DNA of 64,000 nucleotides from Rhizomicrobium palustre (GTDB lineage: Bacteria; Pseudomonadota; Alphaproteobacteria; Micropepsales; Micropepsaceae), in NCBI RefSeq assembly GCF_011761565.1, contig NZ_JAASRM010000001.1, forward strand, positions 2,728,139 through 2,792,138, read 5' to 3'. Each line of letters starts with the position of its first letter. Position 1 is the first letter of the stretch. Of the stretch, positions 53,862-62,669 are shown in pieces. Below the pieces are notes generated by a model. The model was not told the DNA's origin, did no database searches, and saw only the letters and a list, made by a program, of their open reading frames with translations. A program made the position numbers and the translations under genes.

Positions 53862-55361
53862 ATGGCAGCCCGCACGGTTCGCCCGATCCATTACATCGCC
53901 TACGGTCTCGCCGATGTTCTCGGCGCTGGCTCGATGGCGGTGGTCGCGGGCTGGATTCTCTTTTTCTATGCCGCCTTCTGCGGTCTTTCGGCGACGGAAG
54001 CCTCAGCGATTTTCGCCATCTCGCGCATTCTAGACGCGATTTGGAGCCCGCTGCTCGGCCACTTCTCCGATAACCTCGGTAACACCTGGATTGGGCGGCG
54101 GTTCGGGCGCCGCCGTTTCTTCCTGCTCGTTTCCATTCCGCTGTTGCCCAGCTTTGCCCTGATGTGGGTGAGCGGGCACAGCTTTGCCTATTACCTCTTC
54201 ACCTACATTTTCTTCGAACTCGTCTACGCCTCGATCCTGGTGCCCTATGGCACGCTCGCCCCCGAGATGACGGACGACTACAAGAAGCTCTCCATCTTCG
54301 CCGGTGTGCGCATGTTGTTCGCGCAAGTCTCCGCGATCCTGGCAGGCATTCTGCCCAAGATGATCATCTCGGTGGTGGGCGGCAAGGATTCGCCGGACAC
54401 CTTCCTTTACATGGGCATCATCTTCTCGGTGCTGTTCATGCTGGTGGTGACCATCACCTATCTCTTCAGCTGGGAGCGCGAGCTTCCCCCGGTGAAGCCT
54501 GGTGCGGTCACTGAAAAGAAATCGCCGCTGGATGCGCTGACCGGCCTCTACAAAGGTGTCGGCTCCACGCTGAAGGTGCGCGCTTTCCGCCTGCATCTTG
54601 GCATGTATCTTGGCGGCTATATCTGCCAAGACGTGTTCAACGCCGCCTTCACCTATTTCGTTGTCTATGCCTTGTTCGGCAGTGTTGCGGTGGCCTCGAC
54701 CATGATGGGCGCGATGGCTTTCACCCAGCTCATCGCCGTGGCGGCTTTCATCCCTTTGATCCTGTGGTTGCAGCCTGCGCCGTCTTACCGGCTTGCCTGT
54801 TTCCTTTATGCGGCAGGCATCATCGGGCTTTACACCCTCTATAAGATCAACCCCGCCAATGTGGTGATGCTGCTCTATATTCCGGTATTAATTGCCGGTC
54901 TTGGCCGCGGTGGTTTGAATTTCATTCCCTGGAACATCTACAACTACATCGCTGATGTGGACGAGGTGGTGACGGGGCAGCGCCGCGAGGGCATTTTCGC
55001 CGGGGTGATGATCTTCACCCGCAAAACCACCATGGCCATTGCCGTGATGGTGGTCGGCCTGATGCTGGATGCCAGCGGTTTCCATCAGGGTGCCAAGACC
55101 CAAACGCCCGAAGCCATCAACATGATCGTTGGTCTCATGACGGTCGGCCCGTTGCTGCTCTTGGCTTTCGGCGCCTTCGTGTCCTTCCGCTTCAAGCTCA
55201 ACAAGCACACCCATGCGACCCTGATGGCGACCATCGCGCGCTTCAAGAGCGGCGAGACGAGCCCGGCCAGCGAGAAGGACAAGGCCATCGTTGAAGACCT
55301 TTCCGGCTTCTCCTACGACTCGCTTTGGGGCAACAACACGGTCCTGGGCACGAAGAAATAA
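53862..55361 (+). CDS. GPH-type sugar:cation symporter, probable rhamnogalacturonide transporter
   Basis: A 499-residue, 12-helix MFS protein of the glycoside-pentoside-hexuronide type: YGLADVLGAGSMAVVAGWILFFY, ISRILDAIWSPLLGHFSDN, RRFGRRRFFLLVSIPLL and GQRREGIFAGVMIFTRKT. As the last gene of the rhaM-GH35-GH105 operon it most likely imports unsaturated galacturonyl-rhamnose or a short rhamnogalacturonide for the cytosolic GH105, like RhiT of enteric bacteria. That substrate is inferred from position. A strong terminator follows. Confidence 0.85.
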   Translation: MAARTVRPIHYIAYGLADVLGAGSMAVVAGWILFFYAAFCGLSATEASAIFAISRILDAIWSPLLGHFSDNLGNTWIGRRFGRRRFFLLVSIPLLPSFALMWVSGHSFAYYLFTYIFFELVYASILVPYGTLAPEMTDDYKKLSIFAGVRMLFAQVSAILAGILPKMIISVVGGKDSPDTFLYMGIIFSVLFMLVVTITYLFSWERELPPVKPGAVTEKKSPLDALTGLYKGVGSTLKVRAFRLHLGMYLGGYICQDVFNAAFTYFVVYALFGSVAVASTMMGAMAFTQLIAVAAFIPLILWLQPAPSYRLACFLYAAGIIGLYTLYKINPANVVMLLYIPVLIAGLGRGGLNFIPWNIYNYIADVDEVVTGQRREGIFAGVMIFTRKTTMAIAVMVVGLMLDASGFHQGAKTQTPEAINMIVGLMTVGPLLLLAFGAFVSFRFKLNKHTHATLMATIARFKSGETSPASEKDKAIVEDLSGFSYDSLWGNNTVLGTKK

Positions 55362-55386
55362 CTTAGCGCTTCTTGCAGAGTAAAAA

Positions 55387-55416
55387 AGAAGCCGGAGGGG
55401 TTCCTCCGGCTTCTTC
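55387..55416. terminator. Bidirectional terminator between GPH transporter and rhaK
   Basis: AGAAGCCGGAGG (55387-55398) and CCTCCGGCTTCT (55403-55414) form a perfect 12-base stem with a GGTT loop, an A run upstream and a T-rich tail, between convergent genes. Confidence 0.92.
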
Positions 55417-55437
55417 TGTTTTTGCTTGTGTTTGTTT

Positions 55438-56841
55438 CTACTGGTTCGCCATTTCGCGCCAAGATGCGGCGTAATCCTCAATGGGAAGATCGTTTGCAGC
55501 TGTTTGCGCGAGCGTTTCGCTCGGTGCCAGTTCAGGGAACATCAAACGCAAGGCGCCATATTGCACGCTGGCTGAGGTCGGGGCGGCATAGATGGGCTGG
55601 CTGGGGCGCAGTTTTGCGAGGGTGCTCATGAAAACCACATCGCCTGCAAAACGGCCTTCAGCAACAATCGGTCCGGTGGAGCCGATCAAGCCCAGCATGG
55701 TGTCGGTGACCAGCGCCAGATACAGCGAAATCGCGGCGCGGCGCTTCAGCTGCTCTTCGGGGCGACGCATCCAGCGGCCTTCGCTTTGGCCGAATGGTCC
55801 AACACCGGTTTGGAAAGTCGGCAAGGCAAAAACGCCTTCCGCAATCACCTCGCGCGCGGCATCAAGCAGGGCCGCGCCATTGGCTCCGGCATCAAGCTGC
55901 TCCACCGGCGCTGCTTCCAGAATTTCCGTTTCACGTCCGCCCATGAAGCGCGCGGACGGAACGGGTGCTCCGAAGGCATCGACATTGACGAGGCAATCAC
56001 GGGCTTCCGGCAATGCTGCGAGATCAAGCGCACGCTTTCCAAGCGTTGCATGCATGGCGATGAACCATGTGCCCGTAGAAAGCACGGTGTGTTCGCGGCC
56101 TTTCACTTCAGGAAAGCCGCGCATGGCGATGAGCGCTGCGTTGCTGTCATGCAAGCCGCAATAGACTTTGCAATCCGCAGGCAAGCCGCAACGCTGCTGC
56201 CATTCCGGCGTGACCGTGCCGAGCACATCGCCAGCCGCGTATAAAGGCGCGAGCCGCTTATCCCAGCCACGGCGCTGCGCCATGGGGGAGGGGATGTTCG
56301 TACCGGGTTGCCACAAATCCGTATGGCAGCCGAGGCTGGTGGTTTCGGTGGCAGCAACGCCGCACAGGCGCCAAGCCCAGAATTGCGGCCAGGTGACGAT
56401 GGTGCTTTTGGCGAAAGCCTCACCCGCTAGCTGCTCCATCCAGAAGATCTGCGCGCCGAGATTGAGGCCGCAAGGAAGTGCGGGCGAGCCCGTCAGATGG
56501 AACGCATCGCGTTCTTTTGCATAAGCCTCTGCCAGCGGGGCGGGCAGGGCGGCTTCATAATCTAGCGGCGCGAGCCAAGTTCCATCTTCCTGAACGAGGC
56601 AGGCCGATGCGCCATGCGCCACGGGCATGATGCGGCATATGCGGCCTTTTCGCGCAAATTCGCTCAATGTCTCAGAAAGCCAGCTTTCCAGCCCTTCCAC
56701 GTCCAAGCAGGGATAACCCTGCGTACTCGTCACGGATGCATTGGGACGGGCATTTTTTCCAAGTATTTCGCCATTTTGTGAGAGTAGGCTGAGTTTGGCG
56801 AAGGATTTTCCGATATCCAGCACCACCGTAAGTTCGCGCAC
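55438..56841 (-). CDS. rhaK: L-rhamnulokinase (FGGY family)
   Basis: A 467-residue sugar kinase. TVVLDIGKSFAKLSLL is the N-terminal phosphate-binding strand of the ASKHA fold, GLHDSNAALIAM and VLSTGTWFIAM are FGGY-family core motifs, and AEGRFAGDVVFMSTLAKL lies in the C-terminal domain. It phosphorylates L-rhamnulose to the 1-phosphate with ATP in the cytosol. The assignment rests on the neighbours: it is divergent from rhaD and rhaI. It is closer to the alphaproteobacterial RhaK type than to E. coli RhaB. The start is the GTG at 56841, giving MRELTVVLD, with GAGAG upstream. Confidence 0.88.
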   Translation of the reverse strand: MRELTVVLDIGKSFAKLSLLSQNGEILGKNARPNASVTSTQGYPCLDVEGLESWLSETLSEFARKGRICRIMPVAHGASACLVQEDGTWLAPLDYEAALPAPLAEAYAKERDAFHLTGSPALPCGLNLGAQIFWMEQLAGEAFAKSTIVTWPQFWAWRLCGVAATETTSLGCHTDLWQPGTNIPSPMAQRRGWDKRLAPLYAAGDVLGTVTPEWQQRCGLPADCKVYCGLHDSNAALIAMRGFPEVKGREHTVLSTGTWFIAMHATLGKRALDLAALPEARDCLVNVDAFGAPVPSARFMGGRETEILEAAPVEQLDAGANGAALLDAAREVIAEGVFALPTFQTGVGPFGQSEGRWMRRPEEQLKRRAAISLYLALVTDTMLGLIGSTGPIVAEGRFAGDVVFMSTLAKLRPSQPIYAAPTSASVQYGALRLMFPELAPSETLAQTAANDLPIEDYAASWREMANQ

Positions 56842-57025
56842 AGTTGTTCTCTCTTTCCCTACCGGATGTGATCGAATTTGGATATTTGTGATTGAAGAAG
56901 TCAAGCAGAAGTCTTATTTTTGAAGCATAGCTTGGCGAGCGATGCCAAGCGGCGCCGGCCGGCTGGGCTGGCTGATTACGGGGCTTAAAGGCTTCGATCT
57001 GGGAATAAAAAGGAAACGGTACCAT

Positions 57026-57886
57026 ATGACTGCCAGCGGGCTCGAAACCTCGTGGTTCATTCAGGCCATGATCAAGGCCACCACGGATATGTGGGATAAG
57101 GGGTGGGACGAGCGCAACGGCGGTAACGTCACGCTGCGCCTGCTCGACAGCGATGTCGCGCCGTATAAGGACCAGCTTCCGATTAAGCGTAAGCAGGTGA
57201 TGACGCAGTATGTCCCTGAGCTTGTGGGGCAATATTTTCTTGCCACGGGTTCGGGCCGCTTCTTCCGCAACGTGCAGATCGATCCCGAACATAATATCGG
57301 TATTTTCCGCGTTGGCGCTGATGGCCATACGCTCGAGATTCTCTGGGGCTTTGGCGAAACCGGCGTTCCGACGTCTGAAATCGCCGCGCATCTGCAGTCC
57401 CATGCCGTGCGCCAGAAGATGGTTGGCGAGAAGCAGCGCGTCATCATGCATTGCCATGCCACCAATCTGATTTCGCTTACCTATGTGCTGCGTTTTGAAT
57501 CCGCCAATGTGACCCGCGCTCTGTGGGAAGGCTCGACGGAATGCCTGGTGGTGTTCCCGGATGGCGTTGGCGCGCTGGAATGGATGGTTCCGGGTACGGA
57601 CGGTATCGGTGAGGCGACGGCTGAACTGATGTCCAAGCATCCTATGGTGATCTGGGCGCATCACGGCGTTTTCGCCTGCGGCCCGACGCTGGATGATGCA
57701 TTCGGTCTCATCGACACGGCGGAGAAATCTGCTGAGATCACGGTGAAGGTGATTTCGATGGGCGGCGTGCGCCAATCGATCACAACCGATCAGCTCATTG
57801 CGCTGGCAGAGCGCTTCAAGGTTACGCCCTATGCACCAGCGCTGGAAATCGGCGGCTGGAGCCTCGCTGGTCCAAGCAAGGCATAA
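57026..57886 (+). CDS. rhaD: L-rhamnulose-1-phosphate aldolase
   Basis: A 286-residue class II (zinc) aldolase. GGNVTLRL is the phosphate-binding stretch, [13 protein letters not shown] carries the catalytic glutamate, IMHCHATN and [10 protein letters not shown] supply the zinc histidines, all as in E. coli RhaD. It splits rhamnulose-1-phosphate to DHAP and L-lactaldehyde. The ATG at 57026 has AAGGAAAC upstream; an in-frame ATG at 56942 is less likely. It is divergent from rhaK and 109 bases before rhaI. The promoter gap carries two direct TGTGAT copies (56867 and 56886). Confidence 0.95.
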   Translation: MTASGLETSWFIQAMIKATTDMWDKGWDERNGGNVTLRLLDSDVAPYKDQLPIKRKQVMTQYVPELVGQYFLATGSGRFFRNVQIDPEHNIGIFRVGADGHTLEILWGFGETGVPTSEIAAHLQSHAVRQKMVGEKQRVIMHCHATNLISLTYVLRFESANVTRALWEGSTECLVVFPDGVGALEWMVPGTDGIGEATAELMSKHPMVIWAHHGVFACGPTLDDAFGLIDTAEKSAEITVKVISMGGVRQSITTDQLIALAERFKVTPYAPALEIGGWSLAGPSKA

Positions 57887-57995
57887 GTGATCATCGATGG
57901 AGCCTCGGCCCGCTACGCGGTCGAGGTTTCCACAAGAAGAAATTCGGCGCGAGGCGGGCTTACCCCCGCGCCCTCTCCGGGAAGGAACAGAAGTT

Positions 57996-59294
57996 ATGAC
58001 GATCAAGCGGCCGCTGAATGAAGAGATCATTGCGACCCACAATGCCAAACACAGCGCCGCCATTGATGCGGATTACGCTGCTCTGGCTGCAAAGCTCGCC
58101 CGCGTTGGCATCAATATCGACGCCGTCAAGGCGAAGGTTGCCTCTTTCGCGGTTGCCATCCCGAGCTGGGGCACGGCGACGGGCGGCACGCGCTTTGGCC
58201 GCTTCCCGATCCCGGGTGAGCCCACCAATGTGCAGGAACGTTTGACCGATTGCGCCGTGGTGCAGCAGCTCTGCCGCGTCACCCCCGGCGTCTCGACCCA
58301 CTTCCCCTGGGACAACACCTCCGATCCGGCCGCGATGCGCGAAGAGGCCGAAAGCCTTGGTCTTTATTTCGATGCGGTGAATTCCAACACCTTCCAGGAT
58401 CAGCCCGGCCAGGCAGAAACCTATAAGTTCGGCAGCCTTTCGGCCGCGGCCAAGGCGTCCCGCGAGCAGGCGATCGCCCACAACATCGATTGCATCGAAA
58501 TCGGCAAGAAGCTCGGCTCCAAGGCGTTGACCGTGTGGGTCGGCGACGGCACCAACTTCCCAGGCCAGCAGAGCTTCCGCGACAGCTTTGATCGTTATCT
58601 CGACAGCTCCGCCGCGATCTATGCCGCGCTGCCCTCCGATTGGCTGATGCTGATCGAGCACAAGTTCTTTGAACCGGCCTTCTATTCGACCGTGATCGCC
58701 GATTGGGGCGTCAACCTGATGGCCGCCAATGCGCTGGGCGCTAAGGCCCGCTGCCTTGTCGACCTTGGCCACCATGCGCCGAACGTGAACGTCGAGCAGA
58801 TCGTGTCGATGCTGGATCGCGTCGGCAAGCTCGGCGGCTTCCACTTCAACGATTCCAAGTATGGCGATGACGATCTCGACGCCGGTGCGATCAACCCGCA
58901 TCGCCTGTTCCTGATCTTCAACGAGCTCGTCGAAGCTGAGCTGCGCGCGCCCAAGGAATTCGCCCCGGCTTACATGATCGATGAATCCCATAACCTCACC
59001 GATCCGGCGGAAAGCCTGCTCTCGGCGGCGGAAGCCATCGTCTGCGCCTATGCCCGTGCGCTTCTGGTGGATCGCGTCGCGCTCAAGGCCCATCGCGAAT
59101 CCAACGACGTGCTGATGGCGTTCAAGACCCTGCGCGCGGCTTATAACATTGATGTGTCGCCGCTGGTGGCCAAGGCTCGCGTTGATGCGGGTGGCGCTGC
59201 CGATCCGGTTGCCGCGCTGCGCGAAAGCGGCTGGCGCAAAGCCAAGGCCGCCGAGCGCAAGAGCGAAGTCAATAAAGCTGCTGGCATCATCTAA
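57996..59294 (+). CDS. rhaI: L-rhamnose isomerase (P. stutzeri/RhaI type)
   Basis: A 432-residue TIM-barrel isomerase of the type called L-rhamnose catabolism isomerase, distinct from E. coli RhaA. Blocks include VAIPSWGTATGGTRFGRF, HFPWDNTSDP, WVGDGTNFPGQQSF, LIEHKFFEPAFYST (metal glutamate), DLGHHAPNVNVEQ and HFNDSKYGDDDLDAG (metal aspartates). It converts L-rhamnose to L-rhamnulose. The ATG at 57996 follows GGGAAGGAACAG. The sequence between rhaD and rhaI includes a weak hairpin (CCTCG...CGAGG) that may set relative expression. Confidence 0.93.
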   Translation: MTIKRPLNEEIIATHNAKHSAAIDADYAALAAKLARVGINIDAVKAKVASFAVAIPSWGTATGGTRFGRFPIPGEPTNVQERLTDCAVVQQLCRVTPGVSTHFPWDNTSDPAAMREEAESLGLYFDAVNSNTFQDQPGQAETYKFGSLSAAAKASREQAIAHNIDCIEIGKKLGSKALTVWVGDGTNFPGQQSFRDSFDRYLDSSAAIYAALPSDWLMLIEHKFFEPAFYSTVIADWGVNLMAANALGAKARCLVDLGHHAPNVNVEQIVSMLDRVGKLGGFHFNDSKYGDDDLDAGAINPHRLFLIFNELVEAELRAPKEFAPAYMIDESHNLTDPAESLLSAAEAIVCAYARALLVDRVALKAHRESNDVLMAFKTLRAAYNIDVSPLVAKARVDAGGAADPVAALRESGWRKAKAAERKSEVNKAAGII

Positions 59295-59347
59295 GCCGCA
59301 CTCTAATTGGTCAGGAGCGCCCGCCTAACAAGCGGGCGAAGAAAAAC

Positions 59348-60496
59348 ATGGTCTTTCGGCTTTGCTTTCCTAAGGTCAATATCAGCGGGGCAGGGGCTTT
59401 GGCCTCTGTGCCGGATGAACTCATCGGGGCTGGTTTCAAGCGCCCCTTGATCGTCACCGATAAGGTGCTGGTTGGGCTTGGCGTCGTGGAACCGCTTCTG
59501 GCGGGGCTTGCGGCGAAAGGGCTGAAGGCCAAGGTGTTCGACGGCGTGGTGCCGAACCCCACCGTCAAAGAGGTTGGCGAAGGCTTCGCGGCCTTCCGCG
59601 ACCACGATGCCGATAGCCTGATCGCTGTTGGTGGCGGTAGCCCGATCGACACCGCCAAGGCGATCCGTATCCTCTCCGCCAATCCCGGCCCGATCACGCT
59701 CTATAACGGCGTGGGTAAGGTTGGGAAGGAAGGCGCGTTCCTGATCGCGGTGAACACCACGGCGGGTACGGCTGCGGAAGTGACCTCTAACGCGGTCATC
59801 ACCGATACCGCTGCTGGCTATAAGATGGTCATCATCGACGCCAAGATCATTCCCAATATCTCGGTGAATGATCCTGAGATGATGACCGGCATTCCGGCCG
59901 CAACCACGGCCGCGACGGGCATGGATGCTTTGACCCATGCCATCGAAGCCTATGTTGCCAAGGGCGCCCATATCCTAACCGACCATGCGGCTTTGGAATC
60001 CATCCGGATCATTTCCGCTTGGCTGCCGAAGGCGGTGGAGAACGGTGCCGATCTCCAGGCCCGTGAGATGATGGCCTATGGCCAGTTTGTCGCTGGTCTT
60101 GCCTTCAATAGCGCTGGCCTTGGCTGCGTCCACGCCATGGCCCATCAGCCGGGTGCGCTGAAAAACCTTCCCCATGGGGTCTGCAACGCGATCCTCTTGC
60201 CGGTGGTCTCCGCCTTCAATCGTCCGCATGCGGTGGCGCGTTTCGCGCGTATTGCCGCGGCGATGGGCGTCGATACCAGCGCGATGAGCGAGGAAACTGC
60301 CTCCTTGGCCGCAATTGATGCCATTCGGGCCCTGTCGGCCAAGGTTGGGATTCCGAAAGGTTTCTCCGTCTTTGGCGTGACCGAGGCGGATTTGCCGCTT
60401 TGGGTGACCCAGGCCCAGCAAGATCCCTGCGCCCCGGGTAACCCCGTGGCCATCAGCGATGCTGAAATGTTGGAGCTTTACCGGGAGGCGCTCTAA
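59348..60496 (+). CDS. Iron-containing alcohol dehydrogenase, probable lactaldehyde reductase
   Basis: A 382-residue group III (Fe) alcohol dehydrogenase. VGGGSPIDTAKAIRIL is the NAD-binding turn; TTAGTAAEVTSNAVITD, GMDALTHAIEAY and GCVHAMAHQPGA with HGVCNAILLP supply the iron histidines. Gene order after rhaD and rhaI makes reduction of L-lactaldehyde to 1,2-propanediol (FucO role) the likely reaction. No lactaldehyde dehydrogenase is present in the window, so the oxidative branch would have to be encoded elsewhere. It is followed by a long inverted repeat. Confidence 0.88.
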   Translation: MVFRLCFPKVNISGAGALASVPDELIGAGFKRPLIVTDKVLVGLGVVEPLLAGLAAKGLKAKVFDGVVPNPTVKEVGEGFAAFRDHDADSLIAVGGGSPIDTAKAIRILSANPGPITLYNGVGKVGKEGAFLIAVNTTAGTAAEVTSNAVITDTAAGYKMVIIDAKIIPNISVNDPEMMTGIPAATTAATGMDALTHAIEAYVAKGAHILTDHAALESIRIISAWLPKAVENGADLQAREMMAYGQFVAGLAFNSAGLGCVHAMAHQPGALKNLPHGVCNAILLPVVSAFNRPHAVARFARIAAAMGVDTSAMSEETASLAAIDAIRALSAKVGIPKGFSVFGVTEADLPLWVTQAQQDPCAPGNPVAISDAEMLELYREAL

Positions 60497-60505
60497 GGGC
60501 TTTGG

Positions 60506-60540
60506 CAGGAAAAGACCTATTTTATATATGTCTTTTCCTG
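60506..60540. promoter_or_regulatory. Long inverted repeat between lactaldehyde reductase and DeoR regulator
   Basis: CAGGAAAAGAC (60506-60516) and GTCTTTTCCTG (60530-60540) are perfect 11-base arms around an AT-rich 13-base centre. It could be a terminator for the upstream gene or, more interestingly, an operator for the DeoR regulator whose gene starts 56 bases later. Confidence 0.55.
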
Positions 60541-60595
60541 AATCGCTCATCGCCGATATACTGATTCCCGAAATGCGGTAGATTCAGGTGAAAAC

Positions 60596-61378
60596 ATGCA
60601 CGCGACCGAGCGTGAGCGCGTGATTTTGAGCTTACTTGATGAACAGGGCTTCATCTCGTTCCAAAGCCTTGCCGGTCAGTTATCGGCTTCTCCGGCCACC
60701 TTGCGGCGCGATCTGGAGCGTCTCCAGGAAGCGGGCAAGCTGGTCCGGGTCCGTGGTGGAGCACAACTCGCTGCCGACGCGCCTCAGCCGAACAGGGCGC
60801 ATCTTCAGGGTGTGCCATTTCACGAGAACATCAACCGCTACCGCGCCGAAAAAGAAGCCATTGGCCGCGCCGCCGCCGAGCTCTGTCGGCATGGCGATGC
60901 GGTGATCATCGATGGCGGCAGCACCACCTTGCAGATGTGCCCACATCTCGGTCATCTCGAGCTGCAGGTATTGACCAACTCGCTGCACATCGTCAGCGCG
61001 CTTTTGCAGCAGCCCAACACCAGTGTCCTCATTCCGGGCGGCACCGTATTCCGGGAACAGAACATCGTTCTCGATCCCTTCGAGGATGTGAAAGCCCAAA
61101 GCTTCCATGCCGCTCGTATGTTCTTGGGCTCAGCGGCGATCGGCCGTCATGGCTTGATGCAGAGCGACATCATTCTGGTGCAGGCCGAACGCAAATTGCT
61201 GCGCCTCGCCGATGAAGTGGTCGCGCTGATGGATTCGTCTAAATTCGAGGCCTCGGCTGGGCACCGGCTGTGCGAGCTCTCTGACATCCACACCCTCATC
61301 ACCGATAGCGGCATCACCGATGAATCCGCCAAGATGATTGAGAATGCGGGCATCAAGCTGATTGTCGCCGAGCCGTAA
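60596..61378 (+). CDS. DeoR-family transcriptional regulator of rhamnose genes
   Basis: A 260-residue DeoR/GlpR-type regulator: an N-terminal helix-turn-helix (ERERVILSLLDEQGFISFQS, then LAGQLSASPATLRRDLERLQ) and a C-terminal ribose-isomerase-like effector domain (VIIDGGSTTLQMCP, VLTNSLHIVSALL, VALMDSSKFEASAGHRLC). In rhizobia a DeoR regulator controls rhamnose uptake and catabolism, so the same role is inferred here; the effector is probably a rhamnose phosphate. The gene closes the rhamnose cluster in the same direction as rhaD, rhaI and the reductase. Confidence 0.88.
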   Translation: MHATERERVILSLLDEQGFISFQSLAGQLSASPATLRRDLERLQEAGKLVRVRGGAQLAADAPQPNRAHLQGVPFHENINRYRAEKEAIGRAAAELCRHGDAVIIDGGSTTLQMCPHLGHLELQVLTNSLHIVSALLQQPNTSVLIPGGTVFREQNIVLDPFEDVKAQSFHAARMFLGSAAIGRHGLMQSDIILVQAERKLLRLADEVVALMDSSKFEASAGHRLCELSDIHTLITDSGITDESAKMIENAGIKLIVAEP

Positions 61379-61391
61379 CTAGGCACGGCAG

Positions 61392-62402
61392 CTAGAAGAT
61401 GCTCGGCAGCGCCAGGAAGACATTTATGAGCTCCGTCTGGCTATGGGCACCCGTTTTTTTCAGCATACTGCGCAGCTGCGTTTTTACTGTTGAAAGCGCT
61501 TTTGAGGAGACGCGGGCCGCATCGTGAAGGCTATGGCCTTCAAGCAGTAACGCACCCAGGTGTTCCTCAGCCGGGGTGAACCCGAACAATTCGCCTAGCC
61601 GCTCGGTTATGAGTTTTATCTGTCGGCGCATTTCTTTGATGGTGACGAGCACGAATGTTCCGCAGTAAGGCGTGGGCAGAAGTATGCGCCCGCTCGCCGT
61701 GATAGGCGCGAAGCTGAGCCCGAATGGATACTTTTCTGCGGGATGCGAGACCAGCATTACGCCGTGGCGGCCCTCTGCAGCACCTCTAACCAGACTTTCC
61801 AGATGTGCAGTTTCGAAGGCCCTATGGGCGCAGAGATGTCCGTTTTTCTCTGTGAGGCCATTGGGGCCAGCTAAAATCTCATCCGCTGCGGGATTGCGCC
61901 AGTGAATGCGCCGCTCGGTATCAACGATAACCAGACCCTTTGCCATGCTTTGGGCCACTTGCGCACTTGCGAGGCAGCCAAAAACGTCGTGGTTGGTCAA
62001 AAGTTCGAGGCTGTGCGCGGTTCGAAGGTGGCGGCGAAGAAGCGAGAGCATCCGAACATCATCTTCCGTGAAGGGCTGGTGTCCTGGACTTCGTCTGAAT
62101 TGAAGCCGCACTGGTCCAAGCTCGTGTGCACCGATGTCGACCCAAAGTGTATGCCCGTCAATGCACGCAGGTTCGGGTGTAATTCCACATGAAGTGGTCG
62201 AGCGGTGTTGGCAATGTTCCGCGGGATTCGAAATTACCGTTACATTGTCTGCATTCAGAAGCTGCTTTACGGCAAGGAGCGCTTTGTTGGCGCTGGCGTC
62301 ATTCAACTGCGCTTCATAGATGAGGGCGACCGCATTACTGAAGCTGATGAGCGGATCCCACCCGTCATTCTTGTACTCTTGAAAGACGGTCAGGTCGTTC
62401 AT
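61392..62402 (-). CDS. LuxR-type transcriptional regulator with PAS-like sensor
   Basis: A 336-residue regulator. About residues 1-150 are a variable helical region, about 150-250 a PAS-like fold (GLVIVDTERRIHWRNPAADEIL), and the last 65 residues a LuxR/FixJ helix-turn-helix (FGFTPAEEHLGALLLEGHSL; AARVSSKALSTVKTQLRSML). No phospho-acceptor domain is seen, so the signal is probably a ligand or cofactor bound by the PAS-like part. It ends 13 bases from the convergent DeoR gene and is divergent from the chemotaxis receptor gene. Its targets are unknown. Confidence 0.82.
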   Translation of the reverse strand: MNDLTVFQEYKNDGWDPLISFSNAVALIYEAQLNDASANKALLAVKQLLNADNVTVISNPAEHCQHRSTTSCGITPEPACIDGHTLWVDIGAHELGPVRLQFRRSPGHQPFTEDDVRMLSLLRRHLRTAHSLELLTNHDVFGCLASAQVAQSMAKGLVIVDTERRIHWRNPAADEILAGPNGLTEKNGHLCAHRAFETAHLESLVRGAAEGRHGVMLVSHPAEKYPFGLSFAPITASGRILLPTPYCGTFVLVTIKEMRRQIKLITERLGELFGFTPAEEHLGALLLEGHSLHDAARVSSKALSTVKTQLRSMLKKTGAHSQTELINVFLALPSIF

Positions 62403-62466
62403 TCAGTCAAATGATAGCAAGGGTTCGCGCACTCATCCTCTACATCTGAATAGGTCTAGGAGAAGT

Positions 62467-62480
62467 AGGTACTAGTACCT
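62467..62480. promoter_or_regulatory. Perfect 14-base palindrome between LuxR and MCP genes
   Basis: AGGTACTAGTACCT is a perfect palindrome in the 267-base gap between the two divergent genes. It could be a regulator site, but one such palindrome is also expected by chance every few tens of kilobases. Confidence 0.25.
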
Positions 62481-62669
62481 TCATCCACTTGGATGACCTG
62501 GGACTGATTCGACTTAAGATGTTTTGAAATTCCCCATCGCATCTTTGCCTCAACAAACACCCTTCGATGTTGATCGAGCGGTGACGACGAAAACATTGAG
62601 CAGCGCGCAACAGGGAACTTTTGGATCATTGGCTGATATGTCGAGCCATTCCCAAAACCGGAGCATCGA

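Noticed and set aside
56867..56891. Two TGTGAT copies upstream of rhaD considered as a CRP site
   Set aside because: The copies are direct repeats and lack the inverted TCACA half with N6 spacing needed for a CRP-type site.
57887..57995. Possible hairpin or RNA element between rhaD and rhaI
   Set aside because: The pairing CCTCG with CGAGG is short and the loop is long; it may affect expression but does not support a separate feature.
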